A stretch of DNA of 34,248 nt from Bacteroidaceae bacterium. Its GTDB lineage: Bacteria; Bacteroidota; Bacteroidia; Bacteroidales; Bacteroidaceae. The position numbers and the translations under genes are program-made. This document shows positions 25,066 through 32,742 of this stretch, piece by piece. Numbering within the stretch: the first letter of the stretch is position 1; each line of letters opens with the position of its first letter. The stretch lies in the NCBI GenBank assembly GCA_024697945.1, contig JAILRU010000034.1:1-34248 (forward strand), given 5' to 3'. Below the pieces are notes generated by a model. It was given only the letters and a program-made list of their open reading frames with translations. It ran no database searches and was not told where the DNA came from.

Positions 25066-27159
25066 ATGGAGAAATTTAAATTGAATCATTTTGCTGCCCG
25101 TGTGGTTTCCATCGCTGTCCTTCTGGTAGCATTTTCGCCAGCCGTTATGGCTGGGCAGGAGTTCCGTGTCCTCTCGCCGGACGGTCTCACCTATCTCAAT
25201 GTGAAGCTGGCAGATGGCCGCCTTACTTATAACGCCGGCTATCGTACCGTAGTTAAAGCCAAGAAGAAAGGTGCTGTGCCCGACACACTCGATGTGCCGA
25301 TGGTACTGGAATCTCCGCTTGGTATCTATACCAGCGTGGGCGACCTGAGCAAAGACCTTGAATACATACAGCAGGAATCTCCTGAACGTTATAACCACAC
25401 AAACGAATATACCCTTCGCCAAGGAAAGCAGAGCAAGATCAGCTCCGAGGAGAATGACTTGTTTCTCATTTTCACCAACCCCGAAGCAAAGGCGAAGAAA
25501 CTGATGATGATGGTAGGCTTCCGCGTTTTCAACAACAATATCGCTTATAGCTACCGCATCATGCAGGGGGCTGGAAGCCAGACGACTGCCATTGTCGTGA
25601 CAGGTGAGGCCAGCGGCTTCCGTCTGCCTACCGACGCTACTGCCTTCATCTGTCCGCAGAGCGACCCGATGGTAGGCTGGATGCAGACCAAACCCAGCTA
25701 TGAGGAGGGCTACATTTGGGACGAGCCCATCACCAAACGCAGCAACTACGGTCACGGCTGGACCTTTCCCTGCCTCTTCCATGAAGGTGACAAGGGTTGG
25801 CTTCTTATCAGCGAGACAGGTGTCAGCAGCAGCTACTGCGGCAGCCACCTGAGCGACGCCACCTCCGACGGCCTCTTCACCATCGCATTCCCGTTGGAGG
25901 GAGAGAACAATGGCTTCGGTAGTACAGGCGCTCAGTTGGGATTGGCAGACTGCAAGATCTCTCCCTTCGACTGGATGACGCAATGGACGCCCTATCGTAC
26001 CATTACGTTCGGCCCCACGCTGAAGCCCATCGTGGAGACGACCATCACGTGGGACGTCGTGCAGCAGCTCTATGAGCCCAGCATCGACTACAAGGGCTCG
26101 CGCAACACATGGTCGTGGATTATCTGGCAGGACGCCAGCATCATCTACGACGACCAGGTGAAGTATATCGACCTCGCCGCCAGCCTCGGCTGGGAAGGCT
26201 GCCTGATTGATGGTGGCTGGTACGAGAACATCGGACGCGAGGGTATGGAGAAGCTCTTCGCCTATTGCAAGGAGAAGGGCGTGCGTCCCTGGGTGTGGTA
26301 CAACAGCAACGGCGGTTGGAACAACGCTCCGCAGAGCGCCCGTCAGTGTATGCACAACTCCATCGTCCGCAAGCAGGAGATGAAGTGGTTGCACGACGGC
26401 GGTGTGGCTGGCATCAAGGTGGATTTCTTCGGTGGCGACAAGCAGGAGACGATGCGCCTCTACGAAGGCATTCTCTCCGACGCCAACGACTTCGGCATAC
26501 AGGTCATCTTCCACGGTTGCACCCTGCCTCGTGGCTGGGAGAAGATGTATCCCAACTATTGCAGTTCCGAGGCTGTCCTCGCCAGCGAGAACCTCTACTT
26601 CAGTCAGGGTTTCTGCGAGATGGAAGCCCGTCACGCCTGCCTGCATCCCTTCGTCCGCAATACCACAGCCTCGATGGAATACGGCGGTACCGTGCTCCAG
26701 AAACGACTCCACCGGGAACCCGGCAGAGGCAATACGCGTCGCACCTCCGATGTCTTTGAACTGGCAACCGCCATTGCCTTCCAGTCCTGCGGTCAGAACT
26801 TTGCCCTCACACCTCGCAACCTCACCGAGCAGCCGCAGTTCGAGATTGACTTCATGAAGCAGGTTCCCACCACGTGGGACGAGACGTGCTTCATTGACGG
26901 CTATCCAGGCAAGTATGTCGTCATGGCCCGCCGCCATGCTGACCGCTGGTATCTCATTGCGATGAATGCTGAGAAGGAGGCCAAGACCCTTACCCTCGAA
27001 CCTGGCGTGCTTAGCGGTTTCTCCGCTGAGAAGGCAGTTCTCCTCACCGATGGTCCCGACGGCCAGATGCCTCAGCAGGAACCGCTCCAGCTCGACAAGA
27101 AGGGGCGCGTCACACTTACCATCCAATCCCAATGTGCTGCCGTCATCTGCATGAAATGA
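25066..27159 (+). CDS. Secreted GH97 glycosidase, probable retaining alpha-galactosidase
   Basis: A 697-aa protein with an N-terminal signal peptide (VVSIAVLLVAFSPAVMAG). The N-terminal beta-sandwich (about 30-300), (beta/alpha)8 barrel (about 300-580) and C-terminal beta domain match GH97. D453 in GIKVDFFGG fits the Asp nucleophile of the retaining branch, and E508 in VLASENLYF lies 55 residues later, the spacing I recall between nucleophile and acid/base in the Bacteroides retaining alpha-galactosidase. The inverting branch (SusB) uses Glu residues instead. The galactose operon in the same window suits an alpha-galactosidase role. The substrate is inference; the family is clear. A 20-residue charged loop after YGGTVLQKRLHREPGRGNTR is typical. 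Confidence 0.9.
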   Translation: MEKFKLNHFAARVVSIAVLLVAFSPAVMAGQEFRVLSPDGLTYLNVKLADGRLTYNAGYRTVVKAKKKGAVPDTLDVPMVLESPLGIYTSVGDLSKDLEYIQQESPERYNHTNEYTLRQGKQSKISSEENDLFLIFTNPEAKAKKLMMMVGFRVFNNNIAYSYRIMQGAGSQTTAIVVTGEASGFRLPTDATAFICPQSDPMVGWMQTKPSYEEGYIWDEPITKRSNYGHGWTFPCLFHEGDKGWLLISETGVSSSYCGSHLSDATSDGLFTIAFPLEGENNGFGSTGAQLGLADCKISPFDWMTQWTPYRTITFGPTLKPIVETTITWDVVQQLYEPSIDYKGSRNTWSWIIWQDASIIYDDQVKYIDLAASLGWEGCLIDGGWYENIGREGMEKLFAYCKEKGVRPWVWYNSNGGWNNAPQSARQCMHNSIVRKQEMKWLHDGGVAGIKVDFFGGDKQETMRLYEGILSDANDFGIQVIFHGCTLPRGWEKMYPNYCSSEAVLASENLYFSQGFCEMEARHACLHPFVRNTTASMEYGGTVLQKRLHREPGRGNTRRTSDVFELATAIAFQSCGQNFALTPRNLTEQPQFEIDFMKQVPTTWDETCFIDGYPGKYVVMARRHADRWYLIAMNAEKEAKTLTLEPGVLSGFSAEKAVLLTDGPDGQMPQQEPLQLDKKGRVTLTIQSQCAAVICMK

Positions 27160-27226
27160 CGCTGTTTTATGAGAATTAGCACAAACAAACAGAGAAAAAA
27201 GTGCAAGAAACATAGAAATAATGAAG

Positions 27227-27261
27227 AATTATGAACCATGAGTTATGAACTATGAATTAAA
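27227..27261. repeat. Heptad array upstream of nhaD promoter
   Basis: AATTATG, AACCATG, AGTTATG, AACTATG, AATTAAA. It ends 5 bp before the -7 box at 27267 and covers the -33 region. Confidence 0.9.
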
Positions 27262-27266
27262 ATCCG

Positions 27267-27274
27267 TACTTTTG
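27267..27274 (+). promoter_or_regulatory. -7 box of nhaD (TACTTTTG)
   Basis: TACTTTTG lies about 54 bp before the start codon at 27328 and directly follows a heptad array. Confidence 0.65.
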
Positions 27275-27327
27275 TAGCTCAAATAAAGACATAGGACCAG
27301 TTTTTCGTTTTTCATTAATTAAGGAAC

Positions 27328-28734
27328 ATGACCATTGCGATTGTTATTCTGATGCTGCTCGGCTATGTGCTCATCTGCACGGAACACATTACCCATATCA
27401 ACAAAGCCACTGTGGCGCTCTTCTGCGGTGTCTGCGGATGGGTGATGTATGTCTGTGTGGGCCCATACTATATTGAGACGCTCCACGGCAATGTCTTCCA
27501 TGACTTCTTGGTTGGTCAGGAGTACAACTACAGCATCCAGGCAGTCAACGAGTTCCTCCGTGAGAAAGTCTTTGCGAGGCATATCGCGCAACTCACAAGC
27601 ATCGTGATGTACCTGCTTGCCACGATGGCTATCGTCGAGGTTCTGGAGAGCAACGGATGCTTCGACTTCGTGGTGAAGCTTTGTCGCTCTCGAAGTACGT
27701 GGGTGACAGTGTGGATGCTTGCTTTGTGCAGCTTCCTGCTGAGTGCCAATCTGGACAACCTGACGTCTTCTGTCGTGATGCTTATGGTCATGAACCGTCT
27801 GGTGGTCAACCACAGGCAAAGGATGTTGCTGGGTGCCATCATCGTCATTGCTACCAACTGCGGCGGCTGCTTCACCGTTATCGGTGATGTCACTTCGCTG
27901 CTTGTCTGGACGCGTGGAGCCGTTACGCCCACCAACTATTCGGCAGCCATCATTCTGCCCGCCCTCGTTGCCACAGCCATACCGACGTTCCTCATTGGCA
28001 GGAAGCTTCCGGACCACCTTGACCTGAAGCGCAGCGGCGTGTTGTTTCGTGGAGACGACAGGGATATTAAGCTCTGGCAACAACTGCTGATGTTCTCCTT
28101 TGGTATGGGAGGATTGTGGTTCGTTCCTACCTTCTACCGCCTCACGGACCTGCCGCCCTTCCTTGGAGCCTTGTGTGTGCTCGGCGTACTCTGGGTGATG
28201 AATGAGATAATCAACCGCAAGCGCATCCTTTCCGACCAACCCCTGACCACAAGGACCAATCGCAGCCTGCAATATGAGGTGATACAGATGATTATGTTCT
28301 TCCTCGGCATAGGACTCAGCGTGGATATCCTCATCGAGGTTGGCGCAATGAAGAGTGTGGCCGATTGGTGCAACGATTACATTCACAATATCTACATCCT
28401 GTCGCTCGTCCTGGGAGCCGTTAGCGCTGTGATGGACAATATTGCCCTCGTCATCAGCGGCATCTCCATCTATCCTGTTGTGGAAAGCGATGCCGTCGGT
28501 ATGACGGAATACATGCAGAGCTTTGTGCAGAACGGCCAGTACTGGCACCTCATCACCCTGAGCGGCTGTGTGGGCGGCTGCCTGTTGCCCATCGGCAATA
28601 CGGCAGGCTATGCGCTGATGAAAGCGGAGGACGTAAGCATCTGGTGGTACTTCAGGCATATCACGGTCAAGGTACTCCTCGGCTGGTTCTGCGCCCTCGG
28701 AATATATTTCTTGGTAGATTCTTTCCTGAGATAG
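27328..28734 (+). CDS. nhaD: NhaD-type Na+/H+ antiporter
   Basis: A 468-aa membrane protein with about 11-12 hydrophobic segments, of the ion transporter superfamily that includes NhaD, ArsB and CitM. Two related motifs are visible in the two halves: LSANLDNLTSSVVML (about 138-152) and AVMDNIALVISG (about 370-381), as expected for the inverted repeats that bind cations. TNCGGCFTVIGDVTSLLVWT matches the NhaD signature region. It would export Na+ (or Li+) in exchange for H+ at the inner membrane, balancing Na+ brought in by symporters such as the sugar transporter at 10528. A GAAGCCTC repeat starts at its stop codon. Confidence 0.87.
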   Translation: MTIAIVILMLLGYVLICTEHITHINKATVALFCGVCGWVMYVCVGPYYIETLHGNVFHDFLVGQEYNYSIQAVNEFLREKVFARHIAQLTSIVMYLLATMAIVEVLESNGCFDFVVKLCRSRSTWVTVWMLALCSFLLSANLDNLTSSVVMLMVMNRLVVNHRQRMLLGAIIVIATNCGGCFTVIGDVTSLLVWTRGAVTPTNYSAAIILPALVATAIPTFLIGRKLPDHLDLKRSGVLFRGDDRDIKLWQQLLMFSFGMGGLWFVPTFYRLTDLPPFLGALCVLGVLWVMNEIINRKRILSDQPLTTRTNRSLQYEVIQMIMFFLGIGLSVDILIEVGAMKSVADWCNDYIHNIYILSLVLGAVSAVMDNIALVISGISIYPVVESDAVGMTEYMQSFVQNGQYWHLITLSGCVGGCLLPIGNTAGYALMKAEDVSIWWYFRHITVKVLLGWFCALGIYFLVDSFLR

Positions 28735-28773
28735 AAGCCTCACCCCCGACCCCTTTCCGAGGAGAGGGGAGCG
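28734..28773. repeat. GAAGCCTC-type dispersed repeat
   Basis: Starts at the last base of the nhaD stop with GAAGCCTCACCCCCGACCCC and continues to a G-rich half (AGGAGAGGGGAG) that can pair with the CCCCT part. It resembles 5706-5733 inside the dehydratase gene. Confidence 0.55.
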
Positions 28774-28825
28774 TCGTCGCTCATAATTACGAATTGCGTT
28801 TCGCAACTAACATTGCGCATCCAAG

Positions 28826-28860
28826 AATTATGAATTGTGCATTATGAATTATGAATTGAG
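28826..28860. repeat. Heptad array containing the helicase start codon
   Basis: AATTATG, AATTGTG, CATTATG, AATTATG, AATTGAG. The start codon (28844) is the end of the third unit. ATGs in units 1 and 4 are in another frame. Confidence 0.9.
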
Positions 28861-30157
28861 CCGCCTCGGCATCAACGACCTCAATGCGATGCAGCAAGAT
28901 ACGCTGCAGACGGTTCGCAAGGGCGCTTCTGTAGTGCTCCTCAGTCCTACCGGTTCTGGTAAGACGCTGGCCTATCTGTTACCCTTGTTGCAGAAGCTCG
29001 ATGCTGTGAACGACAATTTGCAGGCACTCGTCATTGTCCCTTCGCGTGAGCTGGCCACACAGACCGCTGACGTGGCACGCCGCCTTTGCTCGGAGTTGCG
29101 GGTTGCTGCCTGCTATGGAGGGCGGGCTGCAATGGAGGAGCACCAGCTGATGCGTGGCCTTCGTCCCCATCTTGTCGTTGCCACTCCTGGCCGGTTGCTC
29201 GACCACCTCCAGAAAGGCAACCTGTTGCCCGAGAACGTCAGCACACTGGTTATTGACGAGTTCGACAAGTCGCTTGAGCTGGGCTTTCGCGAACAGATGC
29301 AGGGCATTATCTCCCTGCTTCCCTCCGTGCGGCAACGCATCCTGCTCTCTGCTACGGACACGGACGAGATTCCCGCCTTCGTGGGGAGCAGAGACTATAT
29401 CCGTCTCAACTTCCTCGACGAAGAGGAAAGCGACGGCCGTATCGCCCTTCGTGTGGTCAAGTCGCCCGAGAAGGACAAATTGCAGACCCTGCTTCGCCTG
29501 CTTTGCACGTTGGGCACACAGAAAAGCCTGGTCTTTGTGGGTTACCGCGAGAGTGTGGAGCGTGTGGGCAGCTTCCTCGAACAGCAAGGCGTCATGGCCG
29601 ATATCTTCCACGGAGGCATGGAACAGCGTGACCGCGAAAGGGCGTTGTACCGCTTCATGAACTCTTCGTGCAACGTCTTTGTCAGTACCGACCTCGCATC
29701 CCGAGGGCTCGACATCACAGCCATCGATAACATCATCCACTACCATCTGCCCTTGAACCAGGAAGCCTGTACGCATCGCAATGGCCGGACTGCCAGGTGG
29801 GACATGCAGGGCAGCGCCTATTTCATCCTCGGCCCAGAGGAACAGTTGCCCGACTACATCCCAGCGGATGAGGCTGAACCCTACCCCTTGCCCGCAAAAG
29901 TACCTCCTCCAGCCAAGCCGCTTTGGGTTACATTATATATAGGTAAGGGGAAGAAGGACAAGATCAGTCGAGGAGACATTGTCGGTTTCCTCACGAAGCA
30001 AGGCGGACTGGAGAGCAGCCAGGTTGGCAGGATAGACGTGCTGCCTCATTGGTCGTATGTTGCTGTAGAAAGGGCCTCTGCAAGCGGTTTGCTCAGTCGC
30101 ATCAAAGGACTTAAGATAAAAGGTCAGAAGACAATCTATGCACTTGCCGGACGTTGA
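28844..30157 (+). CDS. DbpA-like RNA helicase with a DEFD box
   Basis: A 437-aa ATP-dependent RNA helicase of the DEAD-box family. Motifs: Q in MQQDTL, Walker A SPTGSGKT, PSRELATQ, TPGRLLDHL, motif II DEFD (residues 138-141, where DEAD is usual), SAT, VSTDLASRGLDI and HRNGRTAR. The C-terminal 75 residues (from LYIGKGKKDKISRGDIVGFL) form the DbpA RNA-binding domain, which in E. coli recognises 23S rRNA hairpin 92, so a ribosome assembly role is likely. I use ATG 28844; the TTG at 28835 would only add MCI. The gene has no visible -7 box and may depend on nhaD transcription. The first 9 bp are part of a heptad array. Confidence 0.92.
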   Translation: MNYELSRLGINDLNAMQQDTLQTVRKGASVVLLSPTGSGKTLAYLLPLLQKLDAVNDNLQALVIVPSRELATQTADVARRLCSELRVAACYGGRAAMEEHQLMRGLRPHLVVATPGRLLDHLQKGNLLPENVSTLVIDEFDKSLELGFREQMQGIISLLPSVRQRILLSATDTDEIPAFVGSRDYIRLNFLDEEESDGRIALRVVKSPEKDKLQTLLRLLCTLGTQKSLVFVGYRESVERVGSFLEQQGVMADIFHGGMEQRDRERALYRFMNSSCNVFVSTDLASRGLDITAIDNIIHYHLPLNQEACTHRNGRTARWDMQGSAYFILGPEEQLPDYIPADEAEPYPLPAKVPPPAKPLWVTLYIGKGKKDKISRGDIVGFLTKQGGLESSQVGRIDVLPHWSYVAVERASASGLLSRIKGLKIKGQKTIYALAGR

Positions 30158-30160
30158 AAA

Positions 30161-30220
30161 TTGCACAAAATGTAGGTTTTGTGTGCATTTTTCTTGAAAA
30201 TACTTGCACAAAATGTAGAA
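30161..30220. repeat. Two direct TTGCACAAAATGTAG repeats
   Basis: Identical 15-mers at 30161-30175 and 30204-30218, 43 bp apart (about four helical turns). The first can pair with TTTTGTG at 30177 and is followed by a T-run, giving a weak helicase terminator. The second overlaps the -33 region of the next promoter. This is a plausible operator pair. Confidence 0.7.
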
Positions 30221-30234
30221 TTGTGTTACCTTTG
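30204..30234 (+). promoter_or_regulatory. Promoter of the FadL-type porin gene
   Basis: TTG (30204-30206), a 20-bp spacer and TACCTTTG (30227-30234). The transcript would have a leader of about 200 nt. Confidence 0.7.
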
Positions 30235-30262
30235 CGGCCGATTTCAGAAAAAGGACTAAAAA

Positions 30263-30409
30263 ATGGAAGTAAAAGAGGAAGTAATATAAGGAAGTTAAAA
30301 TGGTAGTAAAAGCACTACGTGCAGGACAATACTAATGAGCTCTAAAACTATCGTCCATGAGCGTAGCGCATTAACTTCCATGAGCGAAAGCGAATTAACT
30401 CCCCTTTAA
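30263..30409 (+). other. Long leader with tandem repeats and tiny ORFs
   Basis: The leader contains GGAAGT-type 12-bp repeats (30266-30314) and a 23-bp near-exact tandem repeat (30355-30377 and 30378-30400, starting CCATGAGCG). Three very short frames occur: 30263-30289 (8 aa), 30300-30335 (11 aa, MVVKALRAGQY) and 30335-30409 (24 aa). The second and third overlap as TAATG, and AAGGAAG precedes the second. Whether any is translated is unknown. Confidence 0.35.
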
Positions 30410-30440
30410 CTTCTCTTTAACTTCGAAAATAAAAATAAAT

Positions 30441-31787
30441 ATGAAAAAAACATTTCTTAGTTTGATGGCATTGGCCGTAGTAAGTAACGCATTTGCCGGT
30501 GGTCTCCTGACCAACACCAATCAGAACGCAGCCTTCGTACGTAACTTCGCTCAGGAAGGCAAGATTGACATCACAAGCATCTATGCCAACCCTGCTGGCG
30601 GTGCATTCCTCTCCAACGGATGGCATCTGAGCCTCAACAGCCAGACCGCTTTCCAGGAACGTAACATCGAAACCACGTTCCCCCTGTTCCAGTTCAACAC
30701 AGAGAATCCCAACCCGACCCACAGGTTCGAGGGCAAGGCTACCGCACCCTTTATTCCCTCCTTCACCCTTTCCTATAATAGAGACAAGTGGAGCGTCTCT
30801 GCTCACTTCGCCATCAGTGGCGGTGGCGGCAAGTGCGAGTTCGACAACGGACTTGGTTCTTTCGAAGCAGCCTACTCTGGCATGCTCTATCAGATGTCTT
30901 CTACCCTTTTGCCGGCCGGAGTGCAGTTTCAGGGCTACACAGTCAATAGTTTCATGAAGGGTAAGTCCTACCATTTCGGCTTACAGGTCGGCGGCACATA
31001 CAAATTTACAGACAACGTTGCCGGATATGTGGGCATTCGTGGATTGTATGCAACCTCCAACTACAATGGAGCCGTCAATCCCTCTGTCAGCACGAATGTA
31101 GGTACGATGCCTCTCAACAACTACGGCATAGACCTGGACTGCGACCAGACAGGTTTGGGTGCAGCCGTCATTCTCGGCGTTGACTGGAAGATTAACGACA
31201 AGTGGAATGTTTCCGCAAAGTATGAGGCCCCGACCAGGTTGAACCTCAAGAACAAGAGCGAGATAATCGTTGTGGAAGATTTGGTAAAGGAAAAGGCAGC
31301 CGGCATTCTCAGTCAGTTCGAGGACGGCAAGAAGGTTCGTGAGGACGTACCCGCTCTTCTGGCCCTTGGTGCACAGTACAGCCCAATCGAGCAACTCCGT
31401 TTCACTGCCAGCTATCACCAGTTCTTCGACAAGCTTTCTACAAAGTTCCTCAACAAGGAAGAGCTCATCGACCACAACACACACGAGTTCATTCTTGGTG
31501 CCGAGTATGACATCTGCAAGCTCATCACCCTCTCCGCTTCCTGGGTGACAACCCGTTACGGTATGAGCGACGAGTACATGAACGACCTTTCGTTCAACCT
31601 TTCCAATCACATGGTCGGTTGTGGCGTTCGTATCAATGCCACAAAGAAGTTCAACATCGACCTCGGCTACATGTGCACCTTCTACGAGAACCGCGAAGTC
31701 ACCACTCAGACTGCCGCAGGTCCTAAGACAGACCTCTTTAGCCGTAAGAACCACACCTTCGGCGTCGGTCTTAACTTCGATTTCTAA
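30441..31787 (+). CDS. OmpP1/FadL-type outer membrane transporter
   Basis: A 448-aa beta-barrel precursor with signal peptide KKTFLSLMALAVVSNAFA. The N-terminal GGLLTNTNQNAAFVRN and IYANPAGGAFL match the plug/hatch region of the FadL/TodX family, where NPA is a hallmark. Many alternating beta-strands follow, ending in FGVGLNFDF with the terminal Phe recognised by the BAM complex. It would admit hydrophobic molecules such as fatty acids across the outer membrane; the substrate cannot be read. It has its own promoter, an unusual 200-nt leader and a strong terminator at 31825. Confidence 0.9.
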   Translation: MKKTFLSLMALAVVSNAFAGGLLTNTNQNAAFVRNFAQEGKIDITSIYANPAGGAFLSNGWHLSLNSQTAFQERNIETTFPLFQFNTENPNPTHRFEGKATAPFIPSFTLSYNRDKWSVSAHFAISGGGGKCEFDNGLGSFEAAYSGMLYQMSSTLLPAGVQFQGYTVNSFMKGKSYHFGLQVGGTYKFTDNVAGYVGIRGLYATSNYNGAVNPSVSTNVGTMPLNNYGIDLDCDQTGLGAAVILGVDWKINDKWNVSAKYEAPTRLNLKNKSEIIVVEDLVKEKAAGILSQFEDGKKVREDVPALLALGAQYSPIEQLRFTASYHQFFDKLSTKFLNKEELIDHNTHEFILGAEYDICKLITLSASWVTTRYGMSDEYMNDLSFNLSNHMVGCGVRINATKKFNIDLGYMCTFYENREVTTQTAAGPKTDLFSRKNHTFGVGLNFDF

Positions 31788-31824
31788 ATCATTTAAGTTT
31801 CGCAAGTACTCATAACTTCATAAC

Positions 31825-31853
31825 CCGGCAGCCTCATAATCCCAGGCTGCCGG
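31825..31853 (+). terminator. Terminator of the FadL-type gene
   Basis: A 10-bp GC-rich stem (CCGGCAGCCT with AGGCTGCCGG) with a 9-nt loop, followed by CTTTGTTTTTA. Confidence 0.92.
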
Positions 31854-32019
31854 CTTTGTTTTTATCTTTCATTTTTGTCTTTTCTCATTATGGCATGGCT
31901 TTGGGGACGAAAGCGGATGGGAATAGGAGTCTTTTGATGTTTTTGCAGCAAAAATCATAAAATAATAGGAGATAATTAACAATTTACCTTCATTTGCTTA
32001 TGACGAATTATAATTTTTG

Positions 32020-32027
32020 TAATTTTG
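32020..32027 (+). promoter_or_regulatory. -7 box (TAATTTTG)
   Basis: TAATTTTG lies 16 bp before the ATG at 32044; TTTG at 31993-31996 gives a slightly long 23-bp spacer. It could drive the small ORF or a non-coding transcript ending at 32642-32673. Confidence 0.5.
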
Positions 32028-32043
32028 CAGAAAAGAAACAACT

Positions 32044-32241
32044 ATGAGTACACCTACGCTCAGAGAAATAGCCAACCAGCAGGAGCGAATGAACTACCTT
32101 TTGTTGTTCTGGATTGTTTCCACAAACAAACAATGCGATAGTAGGATTGTAAAGATATTTCCAACCTATAGACACAGACGGCAAAACGACCTCTTAATGC
32201 CAGAAATTGAAACTATTAATGGTAGCAATATTTTCCATTAA
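32044..32241 (+). CDS. Small ORF of unknown function, possibly a remnant
   Basis: A 65-aa frame beginning MSTPTLREIANQQERMNY and then LLLFWIV, with no recognised family. The first 25 residues look like a helical, protein-like start, while the rest (HRRQNDLLMPEIETINGSNIFH) is irregular, so it may be a truncated gene. Support is the promoter at 32020 and a distance of only 16 bp to the ATG. The stop lies inside an inverted repeat (32214-32265). Confidence 0.35.
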   Translation: MSTPTLREIANQQERMNYLLLFWIVSTNKQCDSRIVKIFPTYRHRRQNDLLMPEIETINGSNIFH

Positions 32242-32265
32242 TACTAACAATTGTTACCATTAATA
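32214..32265. repeat. Inverted repeat at the end of the small ORF
   Basis: TATTAATGGTA (32214-32224) pairs perfectly with TACCATTAATA (32255-32265); a further partial copy, CCATTAATA, lies between them. It is weakly terminator-like, without a T-run. Confidence 0.7.
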
Positions 32266-32359
32266 CCTGCATTTTGCTGTCTTTTTAGGCAATTCTTCGT
32301 TGGAATTATAACGTAATGAATTTTCTTGCTCCACTCCTTACGTCACTAGCCTCTATAGA

Positions 32360-32473
32360 CGATGAATAAAGAGATGGGAGGTACACGGGAGGTTTACGGG
32401 AGGTCTGAAAAAGAGACCTCCCGTGTCGCAAGCCCTTTATTCATCGGCACTAAAGAACTGTCACGGGAGGTCT
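32360..32473. repeat. Nested hairpin with ACGGGAGGT copies
   Basis: Outer arms CGATGAATAAAG (32360-32371) and CTTTATTCATCG (32435-32446) are a perfect 12-bp inverted repeat. Inside is an 11-bp hairpin, ACGGGAGGTCT/AGACCTCCCGT (32396-32406, 32414-32424). GGGAGGT occurs four times in direct orientation (32376, 32387, 32398 and 32465) and once inverted. It is non-coding and may be a structured RNA or a remnant repeat element. Confidence 0.75.
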
Positions 32474-32541
32474 GGATGAGAAAACAATTTCTCCCAACCA
32501 AAGTCAGACACATTGCATGATGGAACATGCATTTTCTTTGT

Positions 32542-32569
32542 AGGCCTTTGAGATTTTATGCAAAGGCCT
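32542..32569. repeat. AGGCCTTTG hairpin
   Basis: AGGCCTTTG (32542-32550) and CAAAGGCCT (32561-32569) pair around a 10-nt loop; the right arm is itself part of the palindrome GCAAAGGCCTTTGC. Confidence 0.75.
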
Positions 32570-32641
32570 TTGCACAATTACGGAACTACTATTCTGCAAA
32601 AAGATGCGACTGGTCGTTTATTCGTTAGAGGGCATAGATTC

Positions 32642-32673
32642 AGCCTTTCAGCTTACCGTTGAAAGGCTTTTTT
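32642..32673 (+). terminator. Rho-independent terminator (plus strand)
   Basis: AGCCTTTCA (32642-32650) and TGAAAGGCT (32660-32668), followed by six T residues. No recognised gene ends nearby on this strand, so it supports a plus-strand transcript across 32030-32640. Confidence 0.88.
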
Positions 32674-32709
32674 GTGTTTGAGGCTAAAAAAATTCTATCT
32701 TTTGACGTA

Positions 32710-32728
32710 TTCTTAACTTCTTAACTAC
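32710..32728. repeat. Octad pair beyond the kinase stop
   Basis: TTCTTAAC twice plus TAC, identical to 19180-19198. Confidence 0.7.
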
Positions 32729-32742
32729 TTCCTAAAGTTCAG

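Noticed and set aside
25033..27213. 726-aa open frame antisense to the GH97 gene
   Set aside because: It mirrors the codon pattern of the real gene, has no recognisable domain or promoter, and the sense strand has a complete GH97 enzyme with signal peptide and catalytic residues.
27319..28806. 495-aa open frame antisense to nhaD
   Set aside because: His/Asp-rich translation typical of the reverse complement of a membrane protein gene.
28835..28843. TTG start for the RNA helicase
   Set aside because: It adds only three residues encoded by the repeat array; the ATG at 28844 is a better start.
32360..32446. tRNA or known riboswitch
   Set aside because: The nested stem does not give a cloverleaf with an anticodon arm, and no gene follows on the plus strand for a riboswitch to control.
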